A stretch of 64,000 bases of DNA from Psychrobacillus mangrovi. GTDB taxonomy: Bacteria > Bacillota > Bacilli > Bacillales_A > Planococcaceae. The DNA is taken from positions 1-64,000 of the forward strand of contig NZ_JBAWSY010000006.1 in the NCBI RefSeq assembly GCF_037104765.1, written 5' to 3'. Each line of letters begins with the position of its first letter. Positions within the stretch are counted from its first letter, which is position 1. The notes beneath the pieces are model-generated. The model saw only the letters and a program-made list of their open reading frames with translations, was not told the origin of the DNA and searched no databases. Of this stretch, positions 43,716 to 53,063 are shown piece after piece. Position numbers and translations under genes: made by a program.

Positions 43716-44021
43716 CAGTCGTCAACAAAAGATACGAAGAAAAAAGCATAGCAGGACAAATCCCACCATGCTCTTCGACTTAACATTTTTGTATGTTAAA
43801 TGAATATATGGAAAAGGAAGCAGTCTTTAGGTAGGTATTCACAATGCTTCATAGACATTGTGAAACAAGGCACACTTAATAAACTGGAATAAAACCAGTT
43901 CTTAAAAGCCTTATTAAACTAATCAGTATTAGTTCATACCTGCTTCAGACATACTTCACCACACCTTTTATTAGAATATTTTCAATATAGCATCATTTAA
44001 AAATAGAGTCAATCGGTTAAA

Positions 44022-44459
44022 TTATAGTCCCCAATCTAATTTTAAAACTTCTTTTAAAACTAATAAGTTTTCACTACCTATACGAACTGCAATTTTTTGT
44101 TCCAATACGGCCTTTAAGGATTCATTCTTCTCATAGCAGGCTTCACCTAATTTAGTTAACTGAATACATTTTTCTTTTTTATTGTTAGGAACAGGCTGAA
44201 TTTCTATTAATTCTTTTGACTCAAGGCTCTTAATGAGTTTATGGGTTGCCTGCCTAGAGATATCTACATGTTTTGTAACATGAGAAATAGTAGGCCTCTT
44301 TTTATAGATCCTTGCCATGATAAACCATTCCGAATTAGAAATATAAATCTCGCTATTATCGTTCCATGATTGTTCCGTTATTTTCCTTAACATAAGATGT
44401 CTCTCACTTAATAAATCAATTAAATCTAGTTGCTCTAGCGCAGAGTTCAAGTATTTCAC
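44022..44459 (-). CDS. MarR-family transcription regulator
   Basis: This protein of about 145 residues has a winged helix: SNSEWFIMARIYKKRPTISHVTKHVDISRQATHKLIKSLESKEL is the recognition-helix region, and the wing contains NNKKEKCIQLTKLG. The longest frame opens at 44522, but that codon lies inside the operator palindrome and has no ribosome binding site. GTG at 44459 (AAAGGA upstream) or TTG at 44450 (GGAGTG upstream) are the likely starts. It is divergent from the CarD-like gene, and the palindromes between them suggest it represses both. Confidence 0.87.
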   Translation of the reverse strand: MKYLNSALEQLDLIDLLSERHLMLRKITEQSWNDNSEIYISNSEWFIMARIYKKRPTISHVTKHVDISRQATHKLIKSLESKELIEIQPVPNNKKEKCIQLTKLGEACYEKNESLKAVLEQKIAVRIGSENLLVLKEVLKLDWGL

Positions 44460-44499
44460 TCCATTCCTTTTCTCTGCTAACAATATACAAAAACCACCA

Positions 44500-44526
44500 C
44501 TCAATGTCAACTTGGTTGACATTGAG
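44500..44526. promoter_or_regulatory. Perfect palindromic operator 1
   Basis: CTCAATGTCAAC and its exact inverse GTTGACATTGAG flank TTG (12-3-12). It overlaps the -35 of the promoter at 44516. It is likely the MarR-type regulator's binding site. Confidence 0.8.
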
Positions 44527-44544
44527 TAAAAACTGAATTATAAT
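44516..44544 (+). promoter_or_regulatory. Consensus sigma-A promoter of the CarD-like gene
   Basis: TTGACA (44516-44521), a 17-base spacer and TATAAT (44539-44544) match the consensus at every position. It lies 49 bases before the CarD-like start. Confidence 0.88.
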
Positions 44545-44552
44545 TATTTTAG

Positions 44553-44567
44553 TTAACTTAGTTGACA
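44553..44567. promoter_or_regulatory. Operator 2, downstream of the -10
   Basis: TTAACTTAGTTGACA matches TCAACTTGGTTGACA of operator 1 at 13 of 15 bases, 46 bases further on. It covers the expected transcript start. Confidence 0.65.
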
Positions 44568-44592
44568 ATATTATTTGTTAGGAGCATGTAAA

Positions 44593-45102
44593 ATGTTTAA
44601 TGTTGGGGATTTAATTATTTATTCTGCTCATGGAATATGTCATATAGATGATATTTGCGAAAAAACGTATAATGATGTCACGAAAAAATACTATGTCTTG
44701 CACCCTCTTGATAATGCAAAAGTATCTATCAATATACCAGTAGATTCTCATACCGTCGTAATGTTAGATATGTTAGATCAAGATGAAGCAAAAGTAATTA
44801 TGGAATTGTTTAAATCGCCAGGTGTTAGTTGGATCGAAAATAACAACCTGCGCAAAAAAACATATACAGACATTATCAATACAGGCGACCGTAGAGAAAT
44901 TTCTAAAATATTAAACACATTAATGCGAAAAAAAATGGAAACGGATCTCACCAAAGAAAAGCTCCTTGATCAAGATATCCAGCAAATGTATTCAATACAG
45001 CAAATTTTGTTTAGAGATTTATCTCACTCATTACATACATCAGTCGAATCAATTAGACAACAGGTTTCCCACTCCCTGAAGTCTTCTATGCAAACAACCT
45101 AA
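44593..45102 (+). CDS. CarD/CdnL-TRCF domain transcription factor-like protein
   Basis: This protein of about 169 residues has the N-terminal RNA-polymerase-interacting CarD_TRCF fold (MFNVGDLIIYSAHGICHIDD, KKYYVLHPLD, VSINIPVDSH) and a helical C-terminal part (NLRKKTYTDIINTGDRREISKIL, then MRKKME). CarD-type proteins bind the RNA polymerase beta subunit and promoter DNA to stabilise open complexes; the Bacillus homologue YdeB is close in size. AGGAGC lies 7-8 bases before the ATG at 44593. It is probably repressed by the divergent MarR-type regulator. Confidence 0.87.
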   Translation: MFNVGDLIIYSAHGICHIDDICEKTYNDVTKKYYVLHPLDNAKVSINIPVDSHTVVMLDMLDQDEAKVIMELFKSPGVSWIENNNLRKKTYTDIINTGDRREISKILNTLMRKKMETDLTKEKLLDQDIQQMYSIQQILFRDLSHSLHTSVESIRQQVSHSLKSSMQTT

Positions 45103-45107
45103 CTAGT

Positions 45108-45144
45108 AAACACTTCTTTATGAACGATATAAAGAAGTGTTTTT
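45108..45144 (+). terminator. Terminator after the CarD-like gene
   Basis: AAACACTTCTTTAT pairs with ATAAAGAAGTGTTT, followed by TTT. Confidence 0.85.
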
Positions 45145-45316
45145 CACTTAAAACAGTCCATAATACTTATACGTTAGTATCATAGACCCAAAACCATTGA
45201 GCTTCCAAAGCACTATTTTTACCAACTATACCCATTTTTACTTGCGTGCTATAAAATTTGGTAACTATAATTATAAATGATAATAGAAAACCATTAATGA
45301 TATGGGGATGAAGAAT

Positions 45317-45988
45317 ATGAAGAAAGCAATTTTGTTTTTAGGGATATCATTAACGATGATTTTAGCATCATGCGGTGATACGGACGAGTCAACGGAAGAT
45401 AAAGACGTTTCCGATACAAGTGTTACTACTGAAGTTTCTGCAACTGAAACAACAAATGTCGAAGATGGTGAACAAAAAGAGGAAACAGAAAATACCGAAG
45501 AAAAATCAGAAGTTAATTCTGACGATAAAAGTACAAAAGCCATTCCTCAAGGAGAAAATCTGTTAAAAGAGGATATCGTATTTGAATATGAGGATGGAGA
45601 CATAGTCATGACCATCAATCATGCTGAGTTCACGAAAGAATTTGCATCCTCTACTGGAGATGACAAGCGAAGTATAATTTCTGATAAGGAAATTTACCTT
45701 CATTTATCAGGGAGCATCAGTAACGACACACTAGATTCATTTAGTTATGGTCATCAATTAGGTAGCGTTAAGTTTAAGGCAATTTACGATAACAAACATG
45801 AATTCGATTTCCTAGCAACAACAGAATCATTAGACGGATCTAAATTGGAAGGTGCAAGTATCGATTCCTTACAAGAGCAAACTTTCCACTTATACTCACA
45901 AGTCCCTCTTCCAGTGTCTGAGCGGGATAACTCCCTAGTTTTTGTTGTAATCGATAGTGAAGGCGAGCACGAAATCACCCTTCGTTAA
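45317..45988 (+). CDS. Uncharacterised lipoprotein
   Basis: This lipoprotein of about 223 residues has the signal FLGISLTMILASC and lipobox LASC, followed by an extremely Glu/Thr/Asp-rich linker (about 45 residues). A beta-rich C-terminal domain follows (DIVMTINHAEFTKEF, LHLSGSISNDTLDSFSYGHQ, FVVIDSEGEHEITLR) that looks like a DUF4352-type immunoglobulin-like fold; this assignment is tentative. The frame opens at 45302, but the ATG at 45317 with GGGGATG upstream is preferred. It is a single gene with its own terminator. Confidence 0.72.
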   Translation: MKKAILFLGISLTMILASCGDTDESTEDKDVSDTSVTTEVSATETTNVEDGEQKEETENTEEKSEVNSDDKSTKAIPQGENLLKEDIVFEYEDGDIVMTINHAEFTKEFASSTGDDKRSIISDKEIYLHLSGSISNDTLDSFSYGHQLGSVKFKAIYDNKHEFDFLATTESLDGSKLEGASIDSLQEQTFHLYSQVPLPVSERDNSLVFVVIDSEGEHEITLR

Positions 45989-45995
45989 TAACAGT

Positions 45996-46032
45996 AAAGC
46001 ATCCAAGCCTTTAATCGGTTGGATGCTTTTAT
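45996..46032. terminator. Terminator between convergent genes
   Basis: AAGCATCCAA pairs with TTGGATGCTTTT; it serves the lipoprotein gene and possibly the YndM-like gene. Confidence 0.8.
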
Positions 46033-46039
46033 TTTCATT

Positions 46040-46450
46040 CTAATGTTTTTTGGCTATTCCAGAAATCTCATCTAACTTTGATACATGTTTTCCAACGAAC
46101 ACTGAGCGATCAAGGTATTTATGGAAAAACCATTCTCCTCCAGCAATTATAATCGCAGAGATGATTGCACCAACTGCGAGATTCTCGTTAGCATCCGTAA
46201 GTGCAATTAACATATACCAAATGACCAGGAAGCCAATGATTAAATCAGCGATAGTAGCCATTATATTACGCAATCGTTTTGGAGCTAACCTAAAGAGAAT
46301 AAAATCACCCAATACATATGCGAATAAGGTTAAAACTAAGCTAGTCCAAATGGTATCCATGAAAGGAACATCGAATAACAGGGTTAATATAATTAAAAGA
46401 ACCACTGCAATCATAACAAATTTGATACCGATTGCTTTTAAATGATCCAT
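46040..46450 (-). CDS. YndM-like (DUF2512) membrane protein
   Basis: This 136-residue protein has four hydrophobic helices: VMIAVVLLIILTLLF, TIWTSLVLTLFAYVLGDFI, TIADLIIGFLVIWYMLI and a last one containing AIISAIIIAGGEWFF. The LGDFI motif and size match DUF2512/YndM of bacilli, function unknown. AGGAGGTAG lies at good spacing before the ATG. It is a single gene. Confidence 0.85.
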   Translation of the reverse strand: MDHLKAIGIKFVMIAVVLLIILTLLFDVPFMDTIWTSLVLTLFAYVLGDFILFRLAPKRLRNIMATIADLIIGFLVIWYMLIALTDANENLAVGAIISAIIIAGGEWFFHKYLDRSVFVGKHVSKLDEISGIAKKH

Positions 46451-46610
46451 TATTCTACCTCCTCAATATTTTCTTCTCCTATTCTTTACCCTGTACTTGG
46501 TTGCATAAATCATATTTTTCCATTTTCGAATAAATTTCTGCATCGAAATTTACTTCGAAACTTCATATATAATAGAATAGTAATAGCCCAAGAAAGAGAG
46601 ATGAAACATT

Positions 46611-46994
46611 TTGAGACTTAATGTTGTACAAACTAAAGAAGAACTAGACACGGCTTTTGATATTCGTATAAAAGTGTTTGTTCATGAGCAACTAGTACCT
46701 TTGGAAGAAGAAATTGATGAGTATGAAAATGAAGCAGTTCATTTTCTCCTTTACGATGATGAAAACCCAATAGGGACTGCTCGTTTTCGTATAGTCAACG
46801 GTGTAGGTAAGGTGGAATAGATGTATAATGCAAGGAATTGAGGAATACGCTAAACAACACAATATAAAAAAACTAGTACTGCATGGCCAAACGCATGCTG
46901 AAAATTTTTATCATAAATTAGGATATAAAACAGTTTCAGACGTATTCTTAAAGCAGGTATTCCACATATTGTGATGGAAAAAGAAATTATGTAA
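46611..46994 (+). pseudogene. GNAT N-acetyltransferase, internally deleted and frameshifted
   Basis: The first frame encodes the GNAT N-terminal half (MRLNVVQTKEELDTAFDIRI, FVHEQLVPLEEEIDEYENEA, PIGTARFRI) and stops at 46820. The C-terminal half follows in another frame (GIEEYAKQHNIKKLVLHGQT and FYHKLGYKTVSDVFL), and a final shift separates the end (AGIPHIVMEKEIM). The acetyl-CoA-binding R/Q-x-x-G-x-G/A segment is missing, so the gene is dead. The first codon TTG at 46611 has AAGAGAG upstream. Confidence 0.85.
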
Positions 46995-47044
46995 AAACAA
47001 ATACATACCTAATATAATGTAAAAACAATCTGTCAAATTTTAAG

Positions 47045-47090
47045 AAAGGGACTACCATTAATTCATTGAATTAATGGTAGTCCCTTCTTT
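47045..47090 (+). terminator. Strong terminator after the GNAT remnant
   Basis: A 19-20-bp perfect stem from AAGGGACTACCATTAATTCA and its complement around a three-base loop, followed by CTTTC. From 47091 to 47559 there is no gene, only a second small hairpin (GCCTCACT/AGTGAGGC at 47120-47144). Confidence 0.85.
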
Positions 47091-47559
47091 CGTTAAATAT
47101 AATAGCACATAAAAAAGCCTCACTTCTTCAACAGTGAGGCCTCAAATTCCATTACTATGGAATTTCATGAGAAAAACGAAGGGAGATCTTCTTCAGTTAT
47201 CAACTGTTTCTCATATTAATAGTGTAACCTAAAAATCAATTCATCTAACTGGTAATATAATCTAGTTAACTGATTAATTAGAAGTAAATGAATAAAAATT
47301 ATTATTTAAAAAATCATAATAAATAGGATAAATTAACTTTATCTTTGCTATTTATTTCAAAATAATATGAAATAATATAAATTTGTACATTCATTTTTGT
47401 ACAATTGTATCTACTGCCAAATTATCACTTTTTCACCTGTAAAACTATGACTCGTTAACATTTAATACATACTATTCACCTAATAGGACAGACTACAATG
47501 GAAGAGAGAATCTCACGGTTTTTTCTTCTTATTTAAATTCAATTTTAGGGGGTAGACGA

Positions 47560-47772
47560 ATGCCGATTGTAGAAGTTAACTGTTCTGTTGCAAACTGTGT
47601 GTTTCATGCGGAAGGTAATATTTGCGGAGCTGATCAAATCAAAATCGATATTGATTCCCAATCAAAATACGACTCTGAGTTTGCTACGGAATTCGACTTT
47701 TTTAACCGTACCGAAGAAGCAATTCATTCTGCAGATACATGCTGTAAAACATTTAAACCAAAAAACAAATGA
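47560..47772 (+). CDS. DUF1540 Cys-rich protein
   Basis: This 70-residue protein has the DUF1540 pattern: VNCSVANCVFHAEGNICGAD near the N-terminus and TCCKTFKPK at the end. The cysteines probably bind a metal. Proteins of this family are common in spore formers; function unknown. AGGGGGTAG lies at good spacing before the ATG. Confidence 0.88.
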   Translation: MPIVEVNCSVANCVFHAEGNICGADQIKIDIDSQSKYDSEFATEFDFFNRTEEAIHSADTCCKTFKPKNK

Positions 47773-47916
47773 TTTATTATTTTCAACATTCTATTGAAAT
47801 CTATTTATCTGCAAAGATATCTCAATAGATGCGATAGAAGTCATGAAAAGGTTTTATAGTCTATTAAAGTTTTGAAAAGAAACGACTTTCCCTTAATTGA
47901 ATTTAAATTTGTTTGT

Positions 47917-47949
47917 GGTCAGCCAGTTTATCTCTGGTTGGCCTTTTTT
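47917..47949 (+). terminator. Intrinsic terminator after the DUF1540 gene
   Basis: GGTCAGCCAG pairs with CTGGTTGGCC, followed by TTTTTT. Confidence 0.82.
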
Positions 47950-48039
47950 ATATATACCGTGAACGTATGTAAATGGATCATCAGTTCCATGAATTGAGTA
48001 AAAGACCTATTACGGATAATTAACGACATTTAAAAAAGG

Positions 48040-48200
48040 CGTCCAAAAGCCAAGAAATGGACTTCATAGACACCCTTATTGCAGCTACAGTCATAATGTG
48101 ACCACGTAATCGTAATGCTTGGATTCCTTGTACGACTACTAGTGGTACTCCTGTTGTGTCAAGTGCATAGTAAAGGCCAGTTAACCGTTGTGGGATTCAA
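48040..48200 (-). pseudogene. Possible gene remnant
   Basis: On the minus strand the frame GLYYALDTTGVPLVVVQGIQ continues as ALRLRGHIMTVAA and runs on to about 48030 without start or ribosome binding site. It reads like a piece of a membrane protein but is too short to name. Confidence 0.25.
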
Positions 48201-48257
48201 TCGGGTCAACTATCCTTTCACTTGTTCATATAATGTACTGAGAGGAGGCGTAACAGA

Positions 48258-48446
48258 ATGGATCGAGTTATTTTTTTAATGTTGGCTAGTATTTTAGCTG
48301 GTTTTGCATTATTAAAGGTTCCTTTAGAAGGTACTTTCTTAGCAGGTATAGAGCCAATAACTAACCTAATCGGTATTTTAGCTATTGTGATTTTCTCTCT
48401 TTTCCTGATATTTAAAGGTTTAATGGCACTACTAGGAAAAAAATAA
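48258..48446 (+). CDS. Small two-helix membrane protein
   Basis: This 62-residue protein is almost wholly hydrophobic, with two predicted helices (VIFLMLASILAGFALL and LIGILAIVIFSLFLIFKGLM) joined by a short PLEGTF loop, and a basic C-terminus (LLGKK). GAGAGGAGG lies at good spacing, and a terminator follows directly, so the unit is complete. The function is unknown. Confidence 0.65.
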   Translation: MDRVIFLMLASILAGFALLKVPLEGTFLAGIEPITNLIGILAIVIFSLFLIFKGLMALLGKK

Positions 48447-48456
48447 AAAGAAGTTT

Positions 48457-48485
48457 AGACTCAGATTTATTCTGAGTCTTTTTTG
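48457..48485 (+). terminator. Intrinsic terminator
   Basis: AGACTCAG pairs with CTGAGTCT, followed by TTTTTT. Confidence 0.85.
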
Positions 48486-48671
48486 GTTTACTTCCTACAA
48501 GAAAAGTTTGCAAAATCAGGAATGTAACTTATTTAACGCAAATCTTCTCGTTTTTCATTTGATTGCGTAGCGAATTGTTAACGTGTCTGTCCTAACAAAC
48601 ATTCTTAGCTCTCTCTTTCGAAATCACCTAAAAATTCACATGTAAACTTTATGCGAATGCCCAATGAAAAA

Positions 48672-49439
48672 TTAGAATCCATTTTCCACTAACCACTTCA
48701 TAATGCTTTCTTCTCTCTCCTTAACATCGTCATGCTGCGCATCGTATTTACTCATTTTCTTCTGTGCCACAATATTCCCATCTACCATATACAATACTCT
48801 TTCGGTTTTTGCTGCGACCTTTGTATCATGCGTAACGAGCATTATGGTCGTCCCGTTTTTATTGATCTCTGCAAGAATTGACATAATCTCTTCTGTCGAT
48901 TTGGAATCTAATGCTCCGGTCGGTTCGTCTCCAAATATGATATCCGGATCATTTATCAATGCTCTGCAGATACCGACTCTCTGCAGCTGTCCACCAGACC
49001 CTTGAGTGATATTATTATTTTCAAGCTTATCAATCCCTGTCATTTCCAGCAGTTTTTTTGCTTTTTGATATACCGCATTTTTATCAGCATCTTTTGATAC
49101 AAGAGCAGGAAACATAACATTGTCAATAAATGACAGATTTTTCAAAAGATTAATATCCTGAAAGATAAACCCCATGTTATTCAATCGGATCTTCGCCAGT
49201 TCCTCTTCTTTGAGTCTTTCGATTTCATTGTCTTTAAATTTCACACTACCAGAAGTAATTCTATCCATACCGCTTATATTATATAGCAGCGTTGACTTCC
49301 CGCTTCCGGATTGCCCCATGACCGATACGAATTCGCCTTCTTCTATCTCTAAGTCTACATCTTTTAAGATATGAAGCTCATTATCTTTTCCTAATTCTAC
49401 TTTTTTATTAATACTTCTAGCTACTATTATATTGCTCAT
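48672..49439 (-). CDS. MacB/LolD-type ABC exporter ATPase
   Basis: This 255-residue ATPase has Walker A GQSGSGKST, an atypical signature QGSGGQLQRVG and Walker B PDIIFGDEPTGALDSKS, typical of the LolD/BceA branch. It partners the FtsX-type permease encoded 167 bases upstream. The C-terminal tail (KKMSKYDAQHDDVKEREESI) is charged. Such pairs usually export peptides or sense and remove antimicrobial peptides. No two-component genes are adjacent. The intergenic DNA to the permease is unusually GC-rich and hairpin-like for this window, suggesting foreign origin. Confidence 0.88.
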   Translation of the reverse strand: MSNIIVARSINKKVELGKDNELHILKDVDLEIEEGEFVSVMGQSGSGKSTLLYNISGMDRITSGSVKFKDNEIERLKEEELAKIRLNNMGFIFQDINLLKNLSFIDNVMFPALVSKDADKNAVYQKAKKLLEMTGIDKLENNNITQGSGGQLQRVGICRALINDPDIIFGDEPTGALDSKSTEEIMSILAEINKNGTTIMLVTHDTKVAAKTERVLYMVDGNIVAQKKMSKYDAQHDDVKEREESIMKWLVENGF

Positions 49440-49606
49440 ATATAATCCTCCAATGCCAAATATTTAAACCAAAGTTTATACCGCAGAGGCACCACGGAAT
49501 GCCTTATTTTTTAGGAATCTGCATTTTTATCTGCATCGGTGCCTTCACGCAGTATGCTTCTTCTATCTTCGGGGATACGCCTCGCCCCCAACCTTATTCA
49601 GCCGTT

Positions 49607-51961
49607 CTAACTTCTTAAAACTACAGATAAATCATCTTCTGCTGTTACCTTACAGCACACAGAAATAGTAAAACCAACGACTACAATCAGTACTAACGGA
49701 CATAATAGCCAAGTCTGCCATGCAACATTAATTAATTCAATTTTTGCGGCTCCCATAGAGGACATTGCCATACTTACAAGAAATTCCCCTAAATAATTTG
49801 AAGCCAGCACTCCAACTATGATTCCCAATATCAGTACCATCATAGTTCCTGCCATATATTGATGTTGAATATTTTTAGAAGTTAATCCCATACTTCGCAT
49901 GATTGCAATCTGAGACATATCCTTTGATAATAGCATCCGAAGGAATTGTGCAGTTATCAATACAGCAATGATTACTGCAATTACGATTCCGCCTATAACA
50001 ATCAGGCTCATCTGTTCAATGATATTTCCAAGAGTCTGCCCAGTATATTCTTTGATATCATTTACCTGCGCAGAATCGTAAGCATTCTGGTAGTAGTCCA
50101 TTTTTTCACGAATATCAACGCCTTGAGCCATATCCATGCTCACTATATACCAAAGAACTGCCTCTTCATTTACCCCAAGACTCGTATGTGCTTTTGCTGT
50201 TTTTCCCCCATTTGTAATATCCTGATAAATACCCGTTACTGATAAAGTCTGTTCTTCATCGCCAGCCCTAACTGTTACTTCATCTCCTACTTTCTTGTTT
50301 AATCCGTCAATTGCGGCATTGGCAAAGGAAAGCGAAATTTCTCCTTCACCCTCCGGTGCTCGGCCTTCCAGATATTTTAATGGAAATACGGAATAATCTC
50401 CGATTTCTATATTAATATAGTCCCAGGAACCTTCCGCGTTTTTGACCTGGTAGGAGCTTGTAATGTAGGCTGCAAACTTTTCAATATCAGAATCATTTTT
50501 CAACTCTTCCTGCAGTTTTATAAAATCTTCTGTAATACTATCAGTTCTTCGAAGATCGATTCTCATGTCGTGTTTCCCTATTCCCATATATGTGGAAAAT
50601 TCGGGTGAATTCATGGTGTTATAAATATTTAAAGGGAGTATGACAATAAACGTACATACGATAAAAATAACAAAAAGCAGCCTGTATAATTTGAATCGTT
50701 TCCATACATCCCTCATCCCCATGTAAATATTGGTGCTTAAGAATTTGTTCTTTAGCAGCGGGAAACTGTATTTTCGGTTCTTTCCGCGCTCCATGATATC
50801 TGAACGTAAAGCTTCCACCGCAGAAATCTTATCGATGCTTTTCAGTATTCGCTGACAGTACATCACTATCATGAAATATACAAGTAATGGAGCTATAAGC
50901 GATAGCACATACTTTAAGCCGCCTGATAAATCGGAAGATATGTAAAGTCTCATATTACCGTTTAACAGATTTACCGCTGCAAAGGAAAGCAGATAACCGA
51001 TAATACCGGCTGCTACTGAGATGACTCTGTATTTATTAAGATAGACCTTTTTTATATCTTTTTTGGATATACCCATTGCTTTCATAACACCGATTTCTCT
51101 AATATCTTCATCAATCGTTGCCAGAAATGTAAGTCTAATACAGAGCGAAGCAATTACAATAAGCAGAATACTAATGAATATAATGACAATCGCAACTGCC
51201 ATATCTGACATGGCATTAAACATCGTAAATATCTTTCCTCCGATTATTGGACCGTTTGCCGGAAGACCTGCTTCGATATAGGCAGTCTGAACAGCAGCAG
51301 AATCACCGTTTTCATTCAGCTTGAACTCGATCAGGTATTCCAGTTCCCCACCTTGCAATTCTAGCATTTCATCATAGTCATTCTGATTTATCACAAACCG
51401 TTTCGAAGAAGTAAGGGAGGAGTTCATCTCAAAATCTCTTGCATAATCTGATATGGCAAACTCTTTTTCATACCCGCCACTTTTCACCGTAATCGTATCA
51501 CCTATTTTTAAGTCATGTTGTTCCATAAAATAAATGGGAACAGCCACTTTTCCTTCCTTTACATCCAGTTTTTCATTATCCAAATCCAATATAAAATCAA
51601 ATTCCTTATTCTGTACAACAAATGAAATATCCTGTATAGTTCCAGCCATCGTTTGATTTTGACCAAAATGAATATTGCTTCCATCAATATTCTGAAGAAA
51701 CATCGTCTCCTGCATCGCTATATGGTCACTGTATTGATCTGTGAATTGGTCGATTTCTGCCTGGTCATATTCTCCGGCATGCATCACCGTAATGTCAGAT
51801 GGTACTGCACTCTCCTGAAGATCTGACATCCCCTGAATCAGATTGGCTATGTTATTTATGGCACTGGCTGCCAAAATTACTGCCATCGTGATAAATACAA
51901 ATACTGTCATCGTTACGATTTTATTTCTGATGAAATCATTCTTGACTATTTTCAAAAACAT
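49607..51961 (-). CDS. FtsX-type ABC exporter permease, large double-module form
   Basis: This 784-residue protein has two FtsX modules: an N-terminal helix (VFVFITMAVILAASA), an extracellular domain, three helices around 250-370, then a second N-terminal-type helix (LLFVIFIVCTFIVILPLNI), a second extracellular domain and the final three helices. The loop AMGISKKDIKKVY and its twin SMGLTSKNIQHQY mark both modules. It probably works with the ATPase downstream. AGGAAGGAG precedes the ATG. Codon choice is less AT-biased than the neighbours (frequent GCC, CTG, CTT), which hints at transfer. Confidence 0.88.
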   Translation of the reverse strand: MFLKIVKNDFIRNKIVTMTVFVFITMAVILAASAINNIANLIQGMSDLQESAVPSDITVMHAGEYDQAEIDQFTDQYSDHIAMQETMFLQNIDGSNIHFGQNQTMAGTIQDISFVVQNKEFDFILDLDNEKLDVKEGKVAVPIYFMEQHDLKIGDTITVKSGGYEKEFAISDYARDFEMNSSLTSSKRFVINQNDYDEMLELQGGELEYLIEFKLNENGDSAAVQTAYIEAGLPANGPIIGGKIFTMFNAMSDMAVAIVIIFISILLIVIASLCIRLTFLATIDEDIREIGVMKAMGISKKDIKKVYLNKYRVISVAAGIIGYLLSFAAVNLLNGNMRLYISSDLSGGLKYVLSLIAPLLVYFMIVMYCQRILKSIDKISAVEALRSDIMERGKNRKYSFPLLKNKFLSTNIYMGMRDVWKRFKLYRLLFVIFIVCTFIVILPLNIYNTMNSPEFSTYMGIGKHDMRIDLRRTDSITEDFIKLQEELKNDSDIEKFAAYITSSYQVKNAEGSWDYINIEIGDYSVFPLKYLEGRAPEGEGEISLSFANAAIDGLNKKVGDEVTVRAGDEEQTLSVTGIYQDITNGGKTAKAHTSLGVNEEAVLWYIVSMDMAQGVDIREKMDYYQNAYDSAQVNDIKEYTGQTLGNIIEQMSLIVIGGIVIAVIIAVLITAQFLRMLLSKDMSQIAIMRSMGLTSKNIQHQYMAGTMMVLILGIIVGVLASNYLGEFLVSMAMSSMGAAKIELINVAWQTWLLCPLVLIVVVGFTISVCCKVTAEDDLSVVLRS

Positions 51962-51976
51962 TATTTTTTCTCCTTC

Positions 51977-52109
51977 CTACATCGATAATATTTTTTCTAT
52001 TTTATCCTTGTCTCTATCAATCTTGGTCATTTCTTCAGAGGAAGAATTTCCATCTACTTTTAAAATAATAATGTTCTTAAATGCTAGTTTCTTAGTAGAC
52101 TTGACCTGA
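51977..52109 (-). pseudogene. Short open fragment before the FtsX-type gene
   Basis: A frame of about 44 codons (KSTKKLAFKNIIILKVDGNS, rich in Lys, Asp and Glu) runs into the permease ribosome binding site. It lacks an ATG and may be the end of a lost gene. Confidence 0.3.
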
Positions 52110-52888
52110 ATGATTATTGAACTTACTAAAGTAATCATACAAAATGGTATTTATTCGGTAAGCCTGCTTAAGTCTAATTATTCCCTAAGCCCCCAGACCT
52201 ATTTTATCAAGTGTGACTATGGGAGTATTTAATAGATAAAAAAATTATGTATCGATAAATATGATGATAGCGAATAGTTATTTATTACCCATTAATAAAA
52301 ACTATACACATTATTCCCCCTTTAAAAACCTTCTATTAGAGTTTGATTGTAACCCAACTACTATTAATCTAGCGTTAATATTTTGTAATGTTTTTGTACG
52401 TAAAACACTCTTCTATTATTGTTACAGGAGTGTTACTGGTGCCTGGCACCCAAATTTGTCAAAGGAGAAGGATAACCTGTTTGTATAACTCCTCTTTACT
52501 CAGAATTTAATGAGACAGGAGATTATTTTGCTAAAACATTTACGGATAACAACAAAGTTTTTTTAGAAACTTAAAAGACACTGGTAGCTCAAATAAGGAA
52601 AACCATGCACACGGAATAAGCATGATATATGCCGTTGACCTTGAATAGATACGAAAAGTGAAAGGTTTTCAGTCTACAGGCTTGGATATTCAAACAAATA
52701 AATAACGAAGATGTATAACTTTATGTCACCAAAGAAGAAAGCTTCAACCTCTATACTTACAACCTCATTCTCAATAAAATATCTTACAAATTCACCAAAT
52801 AGATTTGATTTCTAATGTTTGTCTCTGAAGTGTTCTTAAACCTTCTGTCATCCCAAAAATCTTGAAAAACAAATTCTAACAACATAAA
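52110..52888. other. Gene-free region with two hairpins
   Basis: There is no convincing gene. AACACTC pairs with GAGTGTT at 52404-52434, directly followed by the perfect palindrome GGTGCCTGGCACC (52438-52450), a motif seen in intergenic repeats of Bacillaceae. The rest looks like decayed sequence with many stops. Confidence 0.4.
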
Positions 52889-52923
52889 AAAGACTACCTC
52901 CTTAAATTTAGGAAGTAGTCTTT
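52889..52923 (-). terminator. Terminator downstream of the BCCT transporter gene
   Basis: AAAGACTACCTCC pairs with GGAAGTAGTCTTT (one mismatch) with A/T flanks. It lies 140 bases after the stop. Confidence 0.65.
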
Positions 52924-53063
52924 ACTTTTGAAAAAATTATTTACATAACAAGTTCTCAATATGAATGAAAAATAGAATTAACTATTTCTCTGATGTTTGG
53001 CTAATGATGCTACGTTTAGCATTCACAAGTCGTATATAGAACTTTTGAATAACCCACTTCATT

